DNA from: an uncultured Brachyspira sp.
GTDB taxonomy: Bacteria > Spirochaetota > Brachyspiria > Brachyspirales > Brachyspiraceae
Length of the DNA stretch: 64,000 nt
Assembly (NCBI RefSeq): GCF_944393015.1
Contig: NZ_CALXYQ010000005.1
Coordinates: forward strand, 50,226-114,225
Direction: 5' to 3'
Both the position numbers and the translations under genes were made by a program. Below the pieces are notes generated by a model. It was given only the letters and a program-made list of their open reading frames with translations. It was not told the origin of the DNA and ran no database searches. This document shows positions 30,643 to 40,445 of this stretch, piece after piece (position 1 is the first letter of the stretch; each line of letters opens with the position of its first letter).

Positions 30643-31824
30643 ATGAAAAAAATAGGTCTATTACCTAGAATTATTATTGGTATAATTTTGGGTATATTAG
30701 TTGGTATGTTTCTTCCTGCTCCTGTGGTAAGAATTTTTGTAACTATAAGCAGCATATTCAGTTTATTCTTAAATTTTATTATACCGCTTATGATAGTGGC
30801 TTTTATTGGTTATGGTATTGCAAATCTGACAGAAGGTGCAACTAAATTAATAGGAATTACAGTTGCTATATCTTACGGATCTACTTTATTAGCTGGAAGT
30901 ATAGCATTTTTAGTAGCTTCTAATCTTTTCCCTACTCTTTTAGGTGCTGCCGCTTTAAGCAGTGTAAAAATTGAATCTGGTTTAGACAGCTATTTTACTA
31001 TACCTCTTAAACCATTATTTGATGTTACATCTGCTGTAGTATTTGCTTTTATATTAGGTATTGGTATAACAATGCTAAGACCTAAAAAACAAGGTGAAGA
31101 ATTATTTTCTATAGTAAGAGACTCTGAAGAAGTTATACAAGCAATTTTAAAAAATATAATAATTCCAATACTTCCTCTACATATTTTAGGTACATTTGCG
31201 AATTTAGCTTATGCTGGAAGTATACAGCATATACTTATAATATTTGGTAAAGTATTTGCTGTTGTTATTACTCTTCATATACTTTATATTACTGCTTTAT
31301 TTATAATATCTGGAGTTATAGCAAAGAAATCTCCTTTAATGCTTATAAAAAATCAGATTCCTCCATACTTCACTGCTGTAGGTACTCAAAGTAGTGCTGC
31401 AACTATACCTGTTAGTTTAATAGCTGCTGAAAAAAATGGAGTATCTGAACAGATTAGAAAATTTGTAATACCTCTTTGTGCTACTATACACTTAGCAGGT
31501 TCTATGATTACATTAACTTGCTGTTCTACTGCTGTTATATTAATTTTAGGACAAAATCCTACTTACAGCTCAATACTTCCTTTCATACTTATGTTGGGAA
31601 TAGCTATGGTTGCTGCTCCTGGTGCTCCTGGAGGTGCTGTTATGAGTGCTTTACCTTTCTTCTATATGATTGGAATAACTGGAGAGGAATTACAAGGTTT
31701 GATGATAGCATTATATTTGACTCAAGACTCATTTGGTACTGCTGCTAATGTATCCGGTGATAATGCTATAGCTGTATTTGTTGATTGGTTCTATCAAACT
31801 AGAATAAAAAAAGATGCCGCTTGA
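30643..31824 (+). CDS. dicarboxylate/amino acid:cation symporter
   Basis: The protein has 393 residues with about eight membrane spans. VGTQSSAATIPVSL is the re-entrant hairpin-1 motif, and APGAPGGAVMSALPFF plus NVSGDNAIAVFVD are the hairpin-2 and transmembrane-8 substrate- and cation-binding regions of the DAACS family (GltP/DctA/SstT type). It imports an acidic or small neutral amino acid or dicarboxylate with sodium or protons. The strict NMDGT motif of glutamate carriers is not seen, so substrate is undecided. GGAG lies before the ATG. A terminator follows at 31850. Confidence 0.88.
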   Translation: MKKIGLLPRIIIGIILGILVGMFLPAPVVRIFVTISSIFSLFLNFIIPLMIVAFIGYGIANLTEGATKLIGITVAISYGSTLLAGSIAFLVASNLFPTLLGAAALSSVKIESGLDSYFTIPLKPLFDVTSAVVFAFILGIGITMLRPKKQGEELFSIVRDSEEVIQAILKNIIIPILPLHILGTFANLAYAGSIQHILIIFGKVFAVVITLHILYITALFIISGVIAKKSPLMLIKNQIPPYFTAVGTQSSAATIPVSLIAAEKNGVSEQIRKFVIPLCATIHLAGSMITLTCCSTAVILILGQNPTYSSILPFILMLGIAMVAAPGAPGGAVMSALPFFYMIGITGEELQGLMIALYLTQDSFGTAANVSGDNAIAVFVDWFYQTRIKKDAA

Positions 31825-31849
31825 TTTTATTAAATTAAAATGAGAATAT

Positions 31850-31889
31850 AAAAAAAGGATAGTCTTTAAAAGGTCTATCCTTTTTTATT
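31850..31889 (+). terminator. Rho-independent terminator of the symporter gene
   Basis: AAAAAAGGATAG (31851-31862) pairs with CTATCCTTTTTT (31875-31886), ending in a T tract. Confidence 0.85.
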
Positions 31890-31907
31890 GTAGCTTTAAT
31901 TACACAT

Positions 31908-32218
31908 GCCCACCCTCTTTCATTAAGAAATTCATATGCATTTTTAATTAATACTTTCTTATAAATTAAATCAGAAAATATGGAACCCACCCAAATTTAA
32001 ATTAAATTTTTTTATTTCTTTAACGCACGGTGAACAAAATTTATTATATAGTTTACATGTTATTATTAATTCATTTATATTTATAGTACTGCTCTGCGTG
32101 CGGTTGGGAGATTATAAACTTAATAAAATTTTGGGCGGGTGCTATAATTACAAATGAAAATAAAAAAGAAATATAATACAAAAATACCATATAAATTTAA
32201 AAAGCCTAGAGGGCGGGA
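31908..32218. repeat. Repeat R1, nested inverted repeat, copy a
   Basis: Three inverted pairs are nested. The outer pair is CCACCCTCTTT (about 31910) with AGAGGGCGGG (about 32209). The middle pair is ACCCACCCAAATTTAAAT (about 31985) with AAAATTTTGGGCGGGT (about 32125). The inner pair is AACGCACGGT (32022-32031) with TGCGTGCGGTT (32095-32105). The gap between the symporter and the gene at 32320 is this element plus an AT-rich stretch; no gene is present. Confidence 0.8.
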
Positions 32219-32319
32219 TTTAAAATAAAACAAAAAAGAAAATTATTTTTTATTAATACCCTATTGACGTATAATTTATTTTATTATATTATTTTTAAAA
32301 ATATTATTAGAGAAAACTT

Positions 32320-33651
32320 ATGAATACGAAAACATTAATAAACTCATTTGCAATTATTTTAATACCTATTTCTATTTTATTTATTTTGATTTCTTTAATA
32401 ATGATGATAATTTCAGACTCTTCTATCATTACATTTTATCTTATGATTTTAGCTTCTATAGTTTTGATAATTAATTCTATAATGTTATTCATAAAAAATA
32501 ATTATAAAATATTTATTATAATATTCTCATTAACATTTGTATTTTCATTAATAATTATATTTAGTAATATTATGTTTATTTATAATAATAGAGATGCAAA
32601 TTTTAAAGAAGTTAATAATTATGTAATAGCTGATTCATATTATCCTTTTGCTGATATAAGAAACACTAATTCAAAAGTAGTAAAACTCACAAATGAATCA
32701 AGTTTAATAATAACAAATAATTTTCCAAGACTTGATGGTGAAATTGAATTTTTTCCGATTTATTCAGCATTTGCAGATGCAGTTTATAAAATCACAGTTA
32801 CAAATAATAAATATACTAATATGTTTTTAAAGCAAGTTCCATTTGAGGAGTATATAATAATTAATGATAATGGAAGAATAGAAACTAATTATGACAGAGC
32901 AACAAACAGCAGCCATGATACAGCTTATGTTTTATGCTCAACAATTTATTACAACACTTATGAAAGCTTTTTATATGACAATGCTTATAAAAATCTTATA
33001 AATGGTAAAGTTGATATAGTATTTGGAAATGCCCCTTCTAATAAAGATATAGAAATGGCTAAAACTAATAATATAGATTTCATATTAATACCTATAGGAA
33101 AAGAGGCATTTGTATTTTTTGTAAATTCCAAAAACAAAGTAGATAATCTTTCAAAAGAGAATATAAAAGATATATACATAGGAAAAATCAATAATTGGAA
33201 AGAAGTTGGAGGAGACAACATGAAAATAAAAGCTCATCAAATGGATAATATTGGAAAATGGCAAATTACATTTACAAACTTTATGGCTTCAATGAATGCT
33301 GAAAATAATATAATAAAGCCCGATACAAAAATAGGATTTGATATTAATTCTGGATTTACAGAAAATGTAAAAGAATACCGTAATAGAAAAAATGCTATAG
33401 GATATTCATTTTTATTTAATGTTCATGAAATGATAAACAACAATGAAATAAAAACTCTTTCTATAGATAATATAAAACCAAATAAAGAAAATATACAAAA
33501 TGGTTCTTATAGTTTATCAAGCACATTTTATGCGGCAACAACTAAAAGAGCTATTAAAGAAAATCCTAATGTGCAGAAATTAATAGATTTTATACTTTCA
33601 GAACAAGGTCAGTATTTAGTTGAAAAGTCTGGATATACTCCTATTAAATAA
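32320..33651 (+). CDS. membrane-anchored PstS-like substrate-binding protein
   Basis: The protein has 443 residues. The first 90 residues hold three membrane spans (about 8-32, 36-58 and 65-90). From about 120 the sequence follows the phosphate-binding-protein-like (PBP_like_2) pattern: YNTYESFLYDNAYKNLINGK, VDIVFGNAPSNKD, IGKEAFVFFVNSKNKVDNLS, IYIGKINNWKEVGG, and a C-terminal KLIDFILSEQGQYLVEKSGY. In ABC systems such domains bind phosphate outside the cell. Fusion to a multi-span N-terminus is not the usual PstS layout, and no pst transporter genes are adjacent. A sensing role is possible. Confidence 0.75.
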   Translation: MNTKTLINSFAIILIPISILFILISLIMMIISDSSIITFYLMILASIVLIINSIMLFIKNNYKIFIIIFSLTFVFSLIIIFSNIMFIYNNRDANFKEVNNYVIADSYYPFADIRNTNSKVVKLTNESSLIITNNFPRLDGEIEFFPIYSAFADAVYKITVTNNKYTNMFLKQVPFEEYIIINDNGRIETNYDRATNSSHDTAYVLCSTIYYNTYESFLYDNAYKNLINGKVDIVFGNAPSNKDIEMAKTNNIDFILIPIGKEAFVFFVNSKNKVDNLSKENIKDIYIGKINNWKEVGGDNMKIKAHQMDNIGKWQITFTNFMASMNAENNIIKPDTKIGFDINSGFTENVKEYRNRKNAIGYSFLFNVHEMINNNEIKTLSIDNIKPNKENIQNGSYSLSSTFYAATTKRAIKENPNVQKLIDFILSEQGQYLVEKSGYTPIK

Positions 33652-33667
33652 ATTTTTATTATTTATT

Positions 33668-33740
33668 ATAGCTAATAAAAATTGTTAGCTATAAATCTCT
33701 GTAAAGTAAACTTGCAAGAGGCTCACAATTTTTATTATAT
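33668..33740. repeat. R4 hairpin repeat
   Basis: TAAAAATTGTTAGC pairs with GAGGCTCACAATTTTTAT around an inner CTCTGTAAAGTAAACTTGC-AAGAG hairpin. It follows the gene ending at 33651 and may terminate it. Copies at 1115 and 44254 share the TAAACTT loop. Confidence 0.6.
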
Positions 33741-33741
33741 A

Positions 33742-34050
33742 CCCCGCCCTCTTTCCTTAATAAATTTATATGCATTTTAACTAATCATTTTCTATAAACG
33801 AAATCAGAAAATATAGAACCCGCCCAAGTTTAAATTAAATTTTTTATTTCTTTAACGCACGGTGAACAAAATTTATTATATAGTTTAAATGTTATTATTA
33901 ATTCATTTATATTTATAGTACTGCTCTGCGTGCGGTTAAGATATTATAAATCTTATTAAAATTTTGGGTGGGTGCTATAATTACAGATTAAAATAAAAAA
34001 TAAATATAATATAAAAATATCAGAAAAAATTAAAAAGTATAAAGGGTGGG
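33742..34050. repeat. Repeat R1, nested inverted repeat, copy b
   Basis: Outer pair CCCCGCCCTCTTT (33742) and AAAGGGTGGG (34041). Middle pair ACCCGCCCAAGTTTAAATT (33818) and AATTTTGGGTGGGT (33960). Inner pair AACGCACGGTGAAC (33853) and CTGCGTGCGGTT (33926). It is nearly the same as copy a over its whole length, including the flank GGGATTTAAAATAAAAC on the right. The gap 33652-34233 is this repeat, the R4 hairpin and AT-rich sequence. Confidence 0.8.
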
Positions 34051-34233
34051 ATTTAAAATAAAACTAAAAATCTAACTTTAAGAATATAAGTATTTTAATT
34101 TTATTTACATAAATGAAAGTTTATTAAATTTTCAATACATATAGATTAATTGATTTAGAAAAAATAAAATTTAATTATAAATTAAATAATTATTTATTAA
34201 CATTTATAATAAATAATTGTTATAATATTTAGT

Positions 34234-35175
34234 ATGAAAAAGATAATTCTCACAACACTTTTAATAATATTATCATCTTGCAGAAATTCTATAACATTAG
34301 TAGAAAAAATTTCAGATACACCAAAATTGGAATATACTCTTGAAATAGATGAAGCTAATCCTCAAAATATGGAAGAAGCATTAAAAAGATATGCTGCAGA
34401 TCATAATGGGCAATACAAATTAATTTTTACAGGCACATCAACAAAAAAATATGATATTTGGACTTCAATAACTCAAATGCTTGAAAAAATTTCTTTAAAA
34501 AATATAAAAATAGAAATATCTCTTGATAATGTAATTTTCCCAAACAATAAAATACCAGATAATTTGTTTGGGGCAAATGCTATAAATAAGTCAATAGTAA
34601 AAATAACATTTCCTAACACTATAACAGAAATAGGAGAATATAGCATTTATTGTCCTGAATTAACAGAAATAACACTTCCAAGTAATTTGATAACAATAGG
34701 CAACAGAGGACTTATAGGATGCGAAAATTTAAAAGTACTGAAACTCCCTAACTCATTAAAAACAATAGGTGAATTAGCATTAAAGGAATGCGGCTTTGCA
34801 AGTATTGAAATTCCTGATTCTGTAACTTCTATAGGTAAAAGTGCCTTTGGAGACTGTGAGAATTTAGTAAGTGTAAAATTACCAAATAATTTGGAGACAA
34901 TACCTAATAGTATGTTCGAAAGCTGCGGATCTCTTAATACTATAACTATACCAGCATCTATAAAAGAAATAGGAAAATTTGCTTTTTATTATAGCAAAAA
35001 TTTTGAAAGCATTAGATTCTTAAATGATAATCCTGCATCAATAACTGTAGGCGTAAGTGTATTTGCTGGATGCCCTTTAAAAACAGTATATATACCCGCA
35101 AGCAGTAGTGCATCAGATGATGAATGGAGAAATACTTTAGGTATAGATGCTACTGTAAATATTATAAGAGAATAA
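34234..35175 (+). CDS. BspA-type leucine-rich-repeat lipoprotein
   Basis: The protein has 313 residues. The signal ends in a lipobox (IILSSC, Cys at about 16). Residues 110-300 hold leucine-rich repeats of the LRR_5/BspA type with units such as LTEITLPSNLITIGNRGLIG and GFASIEIPDSVTSIGKSAFG. Spirochaetes and other gut bacteria use these as surface proteins, often in attachment; here the role is inferred only. A perfect 13-bp inverted repeat follows the stop. Confidence 0.85.
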   Translation: MKKIILTTLLIILSSCRNSITLVEKISDTPKLEYTLEIDEANPQNMEEALKRYAADHNGQYKLIFTGTSTKKYDIWTSITQMLEKISLKNIKIEISLDNVIFPNNKIPDNLFGANAINKSIVKITFPNTITEIGEYSIYCPELTEITLPSNLITIGNRGLIGCENLKVLKLPNSLKTIGELALKECGFASIEIPDSVTSIGKSAFGDCENLVSVKLPNNLETIPNSMFESCGSLNTITIPASIKEIGKFAFYYSKNFESIRFLNDNPASITVGVSVFAGCPLKTVYIPASSSASDDEWRNTLGIDATVNIIRE

Positions 35176-35181
35176 TATAAA

Positions 35182-35220
35182 GGGTTATATTAAGTTAAAT
35201 TACATTCCTTAATATAACCC
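35182..35220. terminator. hairpin between convergent genes
   Basis: GGGTTATATTAAG (35182-35194) and CTTAATATAACCC (35208-35220) form a perfect 13-bp stem. It separates the LRR lipoprotein gene from purD, so it can serve both directions. Confidence 0.75.
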
Positions 35221-35243
35221 AAATTAATAGCTATAAAATATAT

Positions 35244-36497
35244 TTATTTTATTAATCCTATATCTTTTCTATAGTATTTATCTTTGAAATCTATTTTTTC
35301 AATGTCGGCATAAGTAAGTTTTCTAGCTTCTTCTAAACTGTCGGCAATATTAACAACATTAAGAACCCTTCCGCCATCAGTAATTATATTATTATTTCCA
35401 TCTAATTTAGCACCAGCTATAAAACATTGTCCGTTTATTTTATCTATGCCTTCTATTTTATATCCTTTATTATAAGAAGCAGGATATCCTCCTGAAGCCA
35501 TTACAACACAGCATGCATGTTTATTTTTCCATTTGATATTTAAAGTTGATAACTCTCTTTTCATAGCTGATTCTATTATAGATAAATAATCAGTTTCTAA
35601 AAGCTGAAGCACTGCCTGAGTTTCAGGGTCCCCCATTCTAACATTATACTCAAGTAAATATACGCCTTTTTTAGTTATCATAAGCCCAAAGAATATAATA
35701 CCAGCAAAAGACATTTTTTCGGCTTTTATTCCTTTTAGTGTAGGCTCTAATATATCTTTAATGAATAATTCTTCTGCCTCTTTTGTATAATAAGGATTTG
35801 GAGAAATAACACCCATTCCGCCTGTATTATTTCCAGTATCATTATCACCAACTTTTTTATGATCCTTAGCTGATATAAAAGGTATTATAATATTGCTGTC
35901 AGTTACAGAAAGTATAGAAGCTTCAACTCCTTCTAAAAACTCCTCAATTACAACTTCATTTCCAGCATCTTTAAAAATCTTTTTAACCATTATATCTTCT
36001 AATGCATTTTTAGCTTCTTCTTTATCTTGACATATTAAAACACCTTTACCTAAAGCAAGACCGCTAGCCTTTATAACTATAGGATAACTGCATTTATTTA
36101 AATATTCACTAGCTTTATTATAATCATTAAATAATTCATATTCAGCAGTTTTAACTCCATACTTCTTCATAAAATCTTTAGCATAAGCCTTAGAACCTTC
36201 AAGTATAGCGGCCTGTTTATTTGGTCCGAATATTTTAAGTCCATTCTCCTCAAACTTATCTACTATTCCATATACAAGCATCTCTTCGCTTCCTACAATA
36301 GTTAAATCAATACTTTCTTTTTTAGCAAAATTTAAAATCTCATCTATAGTAGAAATTTTAACATTTTCACAATTTTTTTCTCTTGCTGTGCCTGCATTTC
36401 CCGGAGCACAATAAACTTTTGAAACTTTTTTATTCTTAAGTAAATTATTACAAATAGCATGCTCTCTGGCACCAGAACCTATAACTAATATTTTCAT
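35244..36497 (-). CDS. purD: phosphoribosylamine-glycine ligase (GAR synthetase)
   Basis: The protein has 417 residues. N-terminal MKILVIGSGAREHAICNNLL, ATP-grasp signatures (PIVIKASGLALGKGV, EEFLEGVEASI), GNNTGGMGVISPNPYYT, and NVRMGDPETQ are all PurD motifs. It catalyses the second step of de novo purine synthesis in the cytoplasm. Length is standard. It stands alone here; no other pur gene adjoins it. Confidence 0.97.
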   Translation of the reverse strand: MKILVIGSGAREHAICNNLLKNKKVSKVYCAPGNAGTAREKNCENVKISTIDEILNFAKKESIDLTIVGSEEMLVYGIVDKFEENGLKIFGPNKQAAILEGSKAYAKDFMKKYGVKTAEYELFNDYNKASEYLNKCSYPIVIKASGLALGKGVLICQDKEEAKNALEDIMVKKIFKDAGNEVVIEEFLEGVEASILSVTDSNIIIPFISAKDHKKVGDNDTGNNTGGMGVISPNPYYTKEAEELFIKDILEPTLKGIKAEKMSFAGIIFFGLMITKKGVYLLEYNVRMGDPETQAVLQLLETDYLSIIESAMKRELSTLNIKWKNKHACCVVMASGGYPASYNKGYKIEGIDKINGQCFIAGAKLDGNNNIITDGGRVLNVVNIADSLEEARKLTYADIEKIDFKDKYYRKDIGLIK

Positions 36498-36546
36498 GTT
36501 TTTTTTCCTTTTTTAATTTATATAAAATTAATATCTATAATTTTTA

Positions 36547-37431
36547 TTATAATTTTTCTATTTCCTCTATACTTAAACCTGTATTATCACTAATAAATTT
36601 AATATCTAAACCAGATTTTTTAAGACTTTTAGCTATACTTAAAGCTTTATTTTTTTTCCCTTGTTCTATACCTTCTTTTATACCTTCTTTTATACCTTCC
36701 TCTCTCTCTTTTTTTAGCATTATAGTTTGCCCATATAAAAATGCATCTCTAGCATTATAAACTTCCATTTCTTCTTCACTTGATATAAATCTCTCATATT
36801 TATCTATTACTTTTGACATTATGCTGTTTGCCTCCTTTAATTTATCTTTAACTTTATCTAAATCCTTTACCGTAAAAAACTCTATCCAAGATAATATCTT
36901 ACTTTTCTTGATATCATTTATATTTGAATTATTAAGAATCTTTATAAATCTTGGTACTTCTATTATATGCATTTGCATCATATCTAATGATACCTTATGA
37001 TTTTCAGTGTCTATTAATTTAAAACATCTATGAGCTTTACCTTCATCATAAAAGTCCATATTAAAATTCACAAAATTAATACTTATTACCTGACTAATAA
37101 TATCATAAGATTCATTTTCATTTAATTCACTAACAATATTTTTTGATATATAATAGAATATTCTTTTAACAAAATCTATATTGCCTGATAATTGTATTTC
37201 TATAATGATTTTTTTATTGTCTTTAGTAATTGCTTTAACATCAAGAACTGACTCTTTTAAATTAATGTTTTCTGGTAAATTATGCAGATTAATTATTTCT
37301 AAATTATGTACTTCTTGAAATCCTGAATCTCTAAGTACGCAATTAACTATATTTTCAAGTATATCTTCATTACCAAGAGAACCCAAAAGATAGCGTACAA
37401 AGTAATCATTCATTCTGTTAATATTTCTCAT
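36547..37431 (-). CDS. Rpn-family PD-(D/E)XK nuclease / putative transposase
   Basis: The protein has 294 residues. The N-terminal start NDYFVRYLLGSLGNEDIL and the core ESVLDVKAITKDNKKIIIEI (Asp63 region, then Glu-Ile-Gln of IEIQL) match the Rpn/PDDEXK_2 family of recombination-promoting nucleases, which are duplicated in many genomes and recently linked to phage defence. The C-terminus has repeated EGIK units in KEGIKEGIKEGIEQGKK; the DNA shows a 12-bp tandem repeat at 36667-36700 that changes protein length but not frame. The last 40 residues resemble a helix-turn-helix (GLSIEEIEKL). It stands alone. Confidence 0.8.
   Translation of the reverse strand: MRNINRMNDYFVRYLLGSLGNEDILENIVNCVLRDSGFQEVHNLEIINLHNLPENINLKESVLDVKAITKDNKKIIIEIQLSGNIDFVKRIFYYISKNIVSELNENESYDIISQVISINFVNFNMDFYDEGKAHRCFKLIDTENHKVSLDMMQMHIIEVPRFIKILNNSNINDIKKSKILSWIEFFTVKDLDKVKDKLKEANSIMSKVIDKYERFISSEEEMEVYNARDAFLYGQTIMLKKEREEGIKEGIKEGIEQGKKNKALSIAKSLKKSGLDIKFISDNTGLSIEEIEKL
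36667..36700 (-). repeat. 12-bp tandem repeat inside the Rpn-family gene
   Basis: The unit TATACCTTCTTT occurs nearly three times in a row. It encodes EGIK units on the minus strand and keeps the reading frame. Confidence 0.8.
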
Positions 37432-37597
37432 GCGAAAATTATAACAAAAAGCTAATAAAAGTAAATATTTCTAAACTTAATAAACTATAAGTTATATAAA
37501 ACTATATTATTTTTATTCTTTACATTTTCACTTCTTATTATATACTATCTATATAATACCTAATAATAAATAAAATCATCAAAAACAGGATTGAATT

Positions 37598-38482
37598 ATG
37601 AATCTTAAAGAATATATGAATATAAGACTAGAAGAAATAAATAAAACTATTGACAATGTATTTGATAAAAGCAGCATAGAATTAGAAAATAGCTTCATAG
37701 AAATGCTTAAATATCCATTGGATGCGGGCGGAAAGAGATTAAGACCTATACTTACATGTTTAGCATGCGAACTTTTTAACGGCAACTATAAAAAAGCAAT
37801 AATACCTGCAGTAGCATTAGAGCTTATACATACATATTCTTTAGTTCATGATGATTTGCCTGCTATGGACAATGATGATTTAAGAAGAGGAAAACCTACT
37901 ACACATATAAAATACGGCGAAGCTAATGCAATACTTGTAGGCGACGGACTTTTAACTCATGCATTTCAATTACTTTCAAAAACAGATGTTAAAGACAGCA
38001 CTTTAAGAAAACTTTTATTTGAATTGAGTTATGCTGCCGGAATAAATGGAATGGTTATGGGGCAGTTTATAGATTTATATTATGAAGAAAAAGAAATCAA
38101 TTTTGATATGCTTAAAATACTTCATGCTAAAAAAACAGGTGCTATGATAAGAGGTGCTATAAGACTAGGAGCTATTGCCTCAGAAAATGATAATGATATA
38201 GAAAATATAACAAAATACGGAGAAGCTATAGGACTAGCTTTTCAAATTCAGGACGATATACTCGATGTTATTTCAGACAATGAAACTTTAGGAAAAACTG
38301 TTGGTAAAGATGAAAAAGAAGGAAAACTCACTTATGTAAAACAGTTCGGACTAGAAGGTGCAAAAGAAGAAGCCAAAAAAGTAATTGAAAAATCTATTGA
38401 ATATTTAAAGCCTTATAAAGATAGTGAAGCTAAAAATATATTAATAGAATTAGCAAATTACATAATAGAAAGAAAATCATAA
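37598..38482 (+). CDS. ispA: polyprenyl diphosphate synthase (farnesyl/geranylgeranyl type)
   Basis: The 294-residue enzyme has the first Asp-rich motif DDLPAMDNDDLRRG (DDxxxxD) and the second FQIQDDILD (DDxxD), with GGKRLRPILTCLACE before and GKTVGKDEKEGKLTYV after. It condenses IPP with allylic diphosphates to C15-C20 chains. The spacing of two residues in DDxxxxD fits bacterial FPP synthases. AGGA lies before the ATG. It is 105 bases upstream of the MAF-like gene and separate from ispF. Confidence 0.9.
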   Translation: MNLKEYMNIRLEEINKTIDNVFDKSSIELENSFIEMLKYPLDAGGKRLRPILTCLACELFNGNYKKAIIPAVALELIHTYSLVHDDLPAMDNDDLRRGKPTTHIKYGEANAILVGDGLLTHAFQLLSKTDVKDSTLRKLLFELSYAAGINGMVMGQFIDLYYEEKEINFDMLKILHAKKTGAMIRGAIRLGAIASENDNDIENITKYGEAIGLAFQIQDDILDVISDNETLGKTVGKDEKEGKLTYVKQFGLEGAKEEAKKVIEKSIEYLKPYKDSEAKNILIELANYIIERKS

Positions 38483-38511
38483 CTATATAAATAAACATTA
38501 TTACAAATGGT

Positions 38512-38538
38512 TAAACTCTTTTTATAACTCGCCGATAA
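38512..38538 (+). promoter_or_regulatory. sigma-28 (flagellar) promoter
   Basis: TAAACTCT (38512-38519), 11 bases, then GCCGATAA (38531-38538). The known consensus is TAAAGTTT-N11-GCCGATAA, so the -10 is perfect and spacing exact. It lies 49 bases before the MAF-like gene. Confidence 0.75.
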
Positions 38539-38587
38539 CAAAATAAAAAATAAATATAAATAAATAAGAAGAAATTTATAATATATT

Positions 38588-40438
38588 ATGAATGAAATTA
38601 GAAAAATCAATTTAGAAGCAATAAATAAAAATATCAGAGCATATCCTTATGACTTTATTAATATGCTTAATAATGCTAAAGAATCAGATATAACTTTACA
38701 GGTAATAGAAACAAAATCACAAAAACCTTCTGCCAAAGCAGCAAAAAACGGCAAACAAATACTTCTTCATAGTGCTTATGATCCAGTAAAAGAGGCTAAC
38801 ACTTTGATAAAAGAAATTGAAAATGATGAAGATTTAGATTTAGTATTTGTATTTGGAATGGGGGGAGGATATTTAATTAATGCTGTTAGAAAATTAAATG
38901 TTTCTGTTGCTGTGATTGAACCTGATATAAATTTTTTTAATACTTTAATAGATAATTTTAAATTAGATAAAATACTTGAAGATGATAAAATCACCTTTTT
39001 TATAGGCGGAAATGATGATGAGGATATAGAGAAGTTTATATCATTGACAACAACAAAAAAGGTAAAATTTTTCATTACAAGGTCTTATGCCATATTATTT
39101 GCTGAAGAAGCCTTGCATTATCAAAGTAAAGTACTTTCAGTAGTAGATAAAAAAATCATAAATATAAACACTATTTCAAGATTTGATAAACTTTGGGCTT
39201 ATAATATAGCTTCTAATGCAGTTGAAATTGCCACTCATTACGGAGTCAATAGATTTTTTAATAAATACAAAGATATTCCCGCAGTTATAGTATCAGCAGG
39301 ACCTTCGCTTGAGAAAAATATTACAAAATTAAAAGAGATGAAAAACAAAGCAATAATAATAGCGGTTGATACTGCAATGAAGCCATTATCATCGCATGGC
39401 ATATCTCCTCATTTCGTTATAACTATAGACCCTCAAAAGAAAAACTCTAAATATTTTAGGAATATTCATTTTGAAGATACTGTATTAATATCCGAATCTT
39501 CTGTTGATCATGAGGCTGTAGAATCATTCAATGGCTCAATATTTTTTATAGACTCAATATTCCCGCTTGCAAAATATTTTATGAAGCCTTTAGGGGATAG
39601 AGGCGATATCACTATGGGAGGAAGCGTTTCCACTGCTGCTTATGATTTTGCTGTAAAAATAGGTGCTAATCCTATAATAATGGTTGGTTTGGATCTGTCT
39701 TTTCCTAATCATCAAACTCATATAAAAGGAAGCTATCATGAAGAGAATTTCTTTACTGAAATAGGAAAGTTAGACTCCTATGACAGTAGAATATATAAAG
39801 TGCTTGTTTCCGGAAATTTAAGAGAAGAGAAAAATATTTATGGAGATAGTGTATTTACTGATTCAAGATTCGATATGTACAGAAATTGGTATGAAGCTCA
39901 ATGTGCTAATAATAGTAAAATAAAATTCTACAATGCCACTGAAGGCGGTGTAATAATAAAAGCAATGGAGAATATTACACTTCAGGAACTCATAGATAAA
40001 TTTGATGACATAAACATACAAATAGACAAAAATGACAGAAATACATCAGACAAAACAAAAATACTAGAGAATTTAAAAAATGGATTAATAAAAATAGATA
40101 AAGAAATAGTATCATTAAAGCCTTATGTTGAAGAGGCAATTAATTTATGCTATACGATAAATGATGATCTATCAAGGCATAGAAAAGTAGATAAACTTAT
40201 TTCCAAACTAGATGAATCCGATGCTAAAATACTCACTATAAGCAAAGTAAATGAATTCTTAGGAATAACTATGCAAAAGACTATCAAGACTATAACAGAA
40301 GGTTTTGATTTTAAAGATGAAACTATGCATAAATCTATAATAAGTTCTTTCAAATTATATGAAGCTATGAAGGACAGCATTGATTTTAATCATTATATAA
40401 TAGAACGTGCTTTGATAAAGATAAACAAAGAATTATAA
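38588..40438 (+). CDS. motility-associated factor (MAF)/DUF115 family protein
   Basis: The protein has 616 residues. The centre carries PAVIVSAGPSLEKNITKLKE, a nucleotide-sugar or pterin-binding-like glycine loop; IIIAVDTAMKPLSSHGISPH, FVITIDPQ and PIIMVGLDLSFPNHQTHIKG complete the 6-HMP-kinase MptE-like/DUF115 signature. In several flagellated bacteria MAF proteins add nonulosonic acids to flagellin. No sugar-biosynthesis gene is adjacent. The sigma-28 promoter just upstream supports a flagellar role. Length and order fit the MAF family. Confidence 0.82.
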   Translation: MNEIRKINLEAINKNIRAYPYDFINMLNNAKESDITLQVIETKSQKPSAKAAKNGKQILLHSAYDPVKEANTLIKEIENDEDLDLVFVFGMGGGYLINAVRKLNVSVAVIEPDINFFNTLIDNFKLDKILEDDKITFFIGGNDDEDIEKFISLTTTKKVKFFITRSYAILFAEEALHYQSKVLSVVDKKIININTISRFDKLWAYNIASNAVEIATHYGVNRFFNKYKDIPAVIVSAGPSLEKNITKLKEMKNKAIIIAVDTAMKPLSSHGISPHFVITIDPQKKNSKYFRNIHFEDTVLISESSVDHEAVESFNGSIFFIDSIFPLAKYFMKPLGDRGDITMGGSVSTAAYDFAVKIGANPIIMVGLDLSFPNHQTHIKGSYHEENFFTEIGKLDSYDSRIYKVLVSGNLREEKNIYGDSVFTDSRFDMYRNWYEAQCANNSKIKFYNATEGGVIIKAMENITLQELIDKFDDINIQIDKNDRNTSDKTKILENLKNGLIKIDKEIVSLKPYVEEAINLCYTINDDLSRHRKVDKLISKLDESDAKILTISKVNEFLGITMQKTIKTITEGFDFKDETMHKSIISSFKLYEAMKDSIDFNHYIIERALIKINKEL

Positions 40439-40445
40439 CTTTTTT

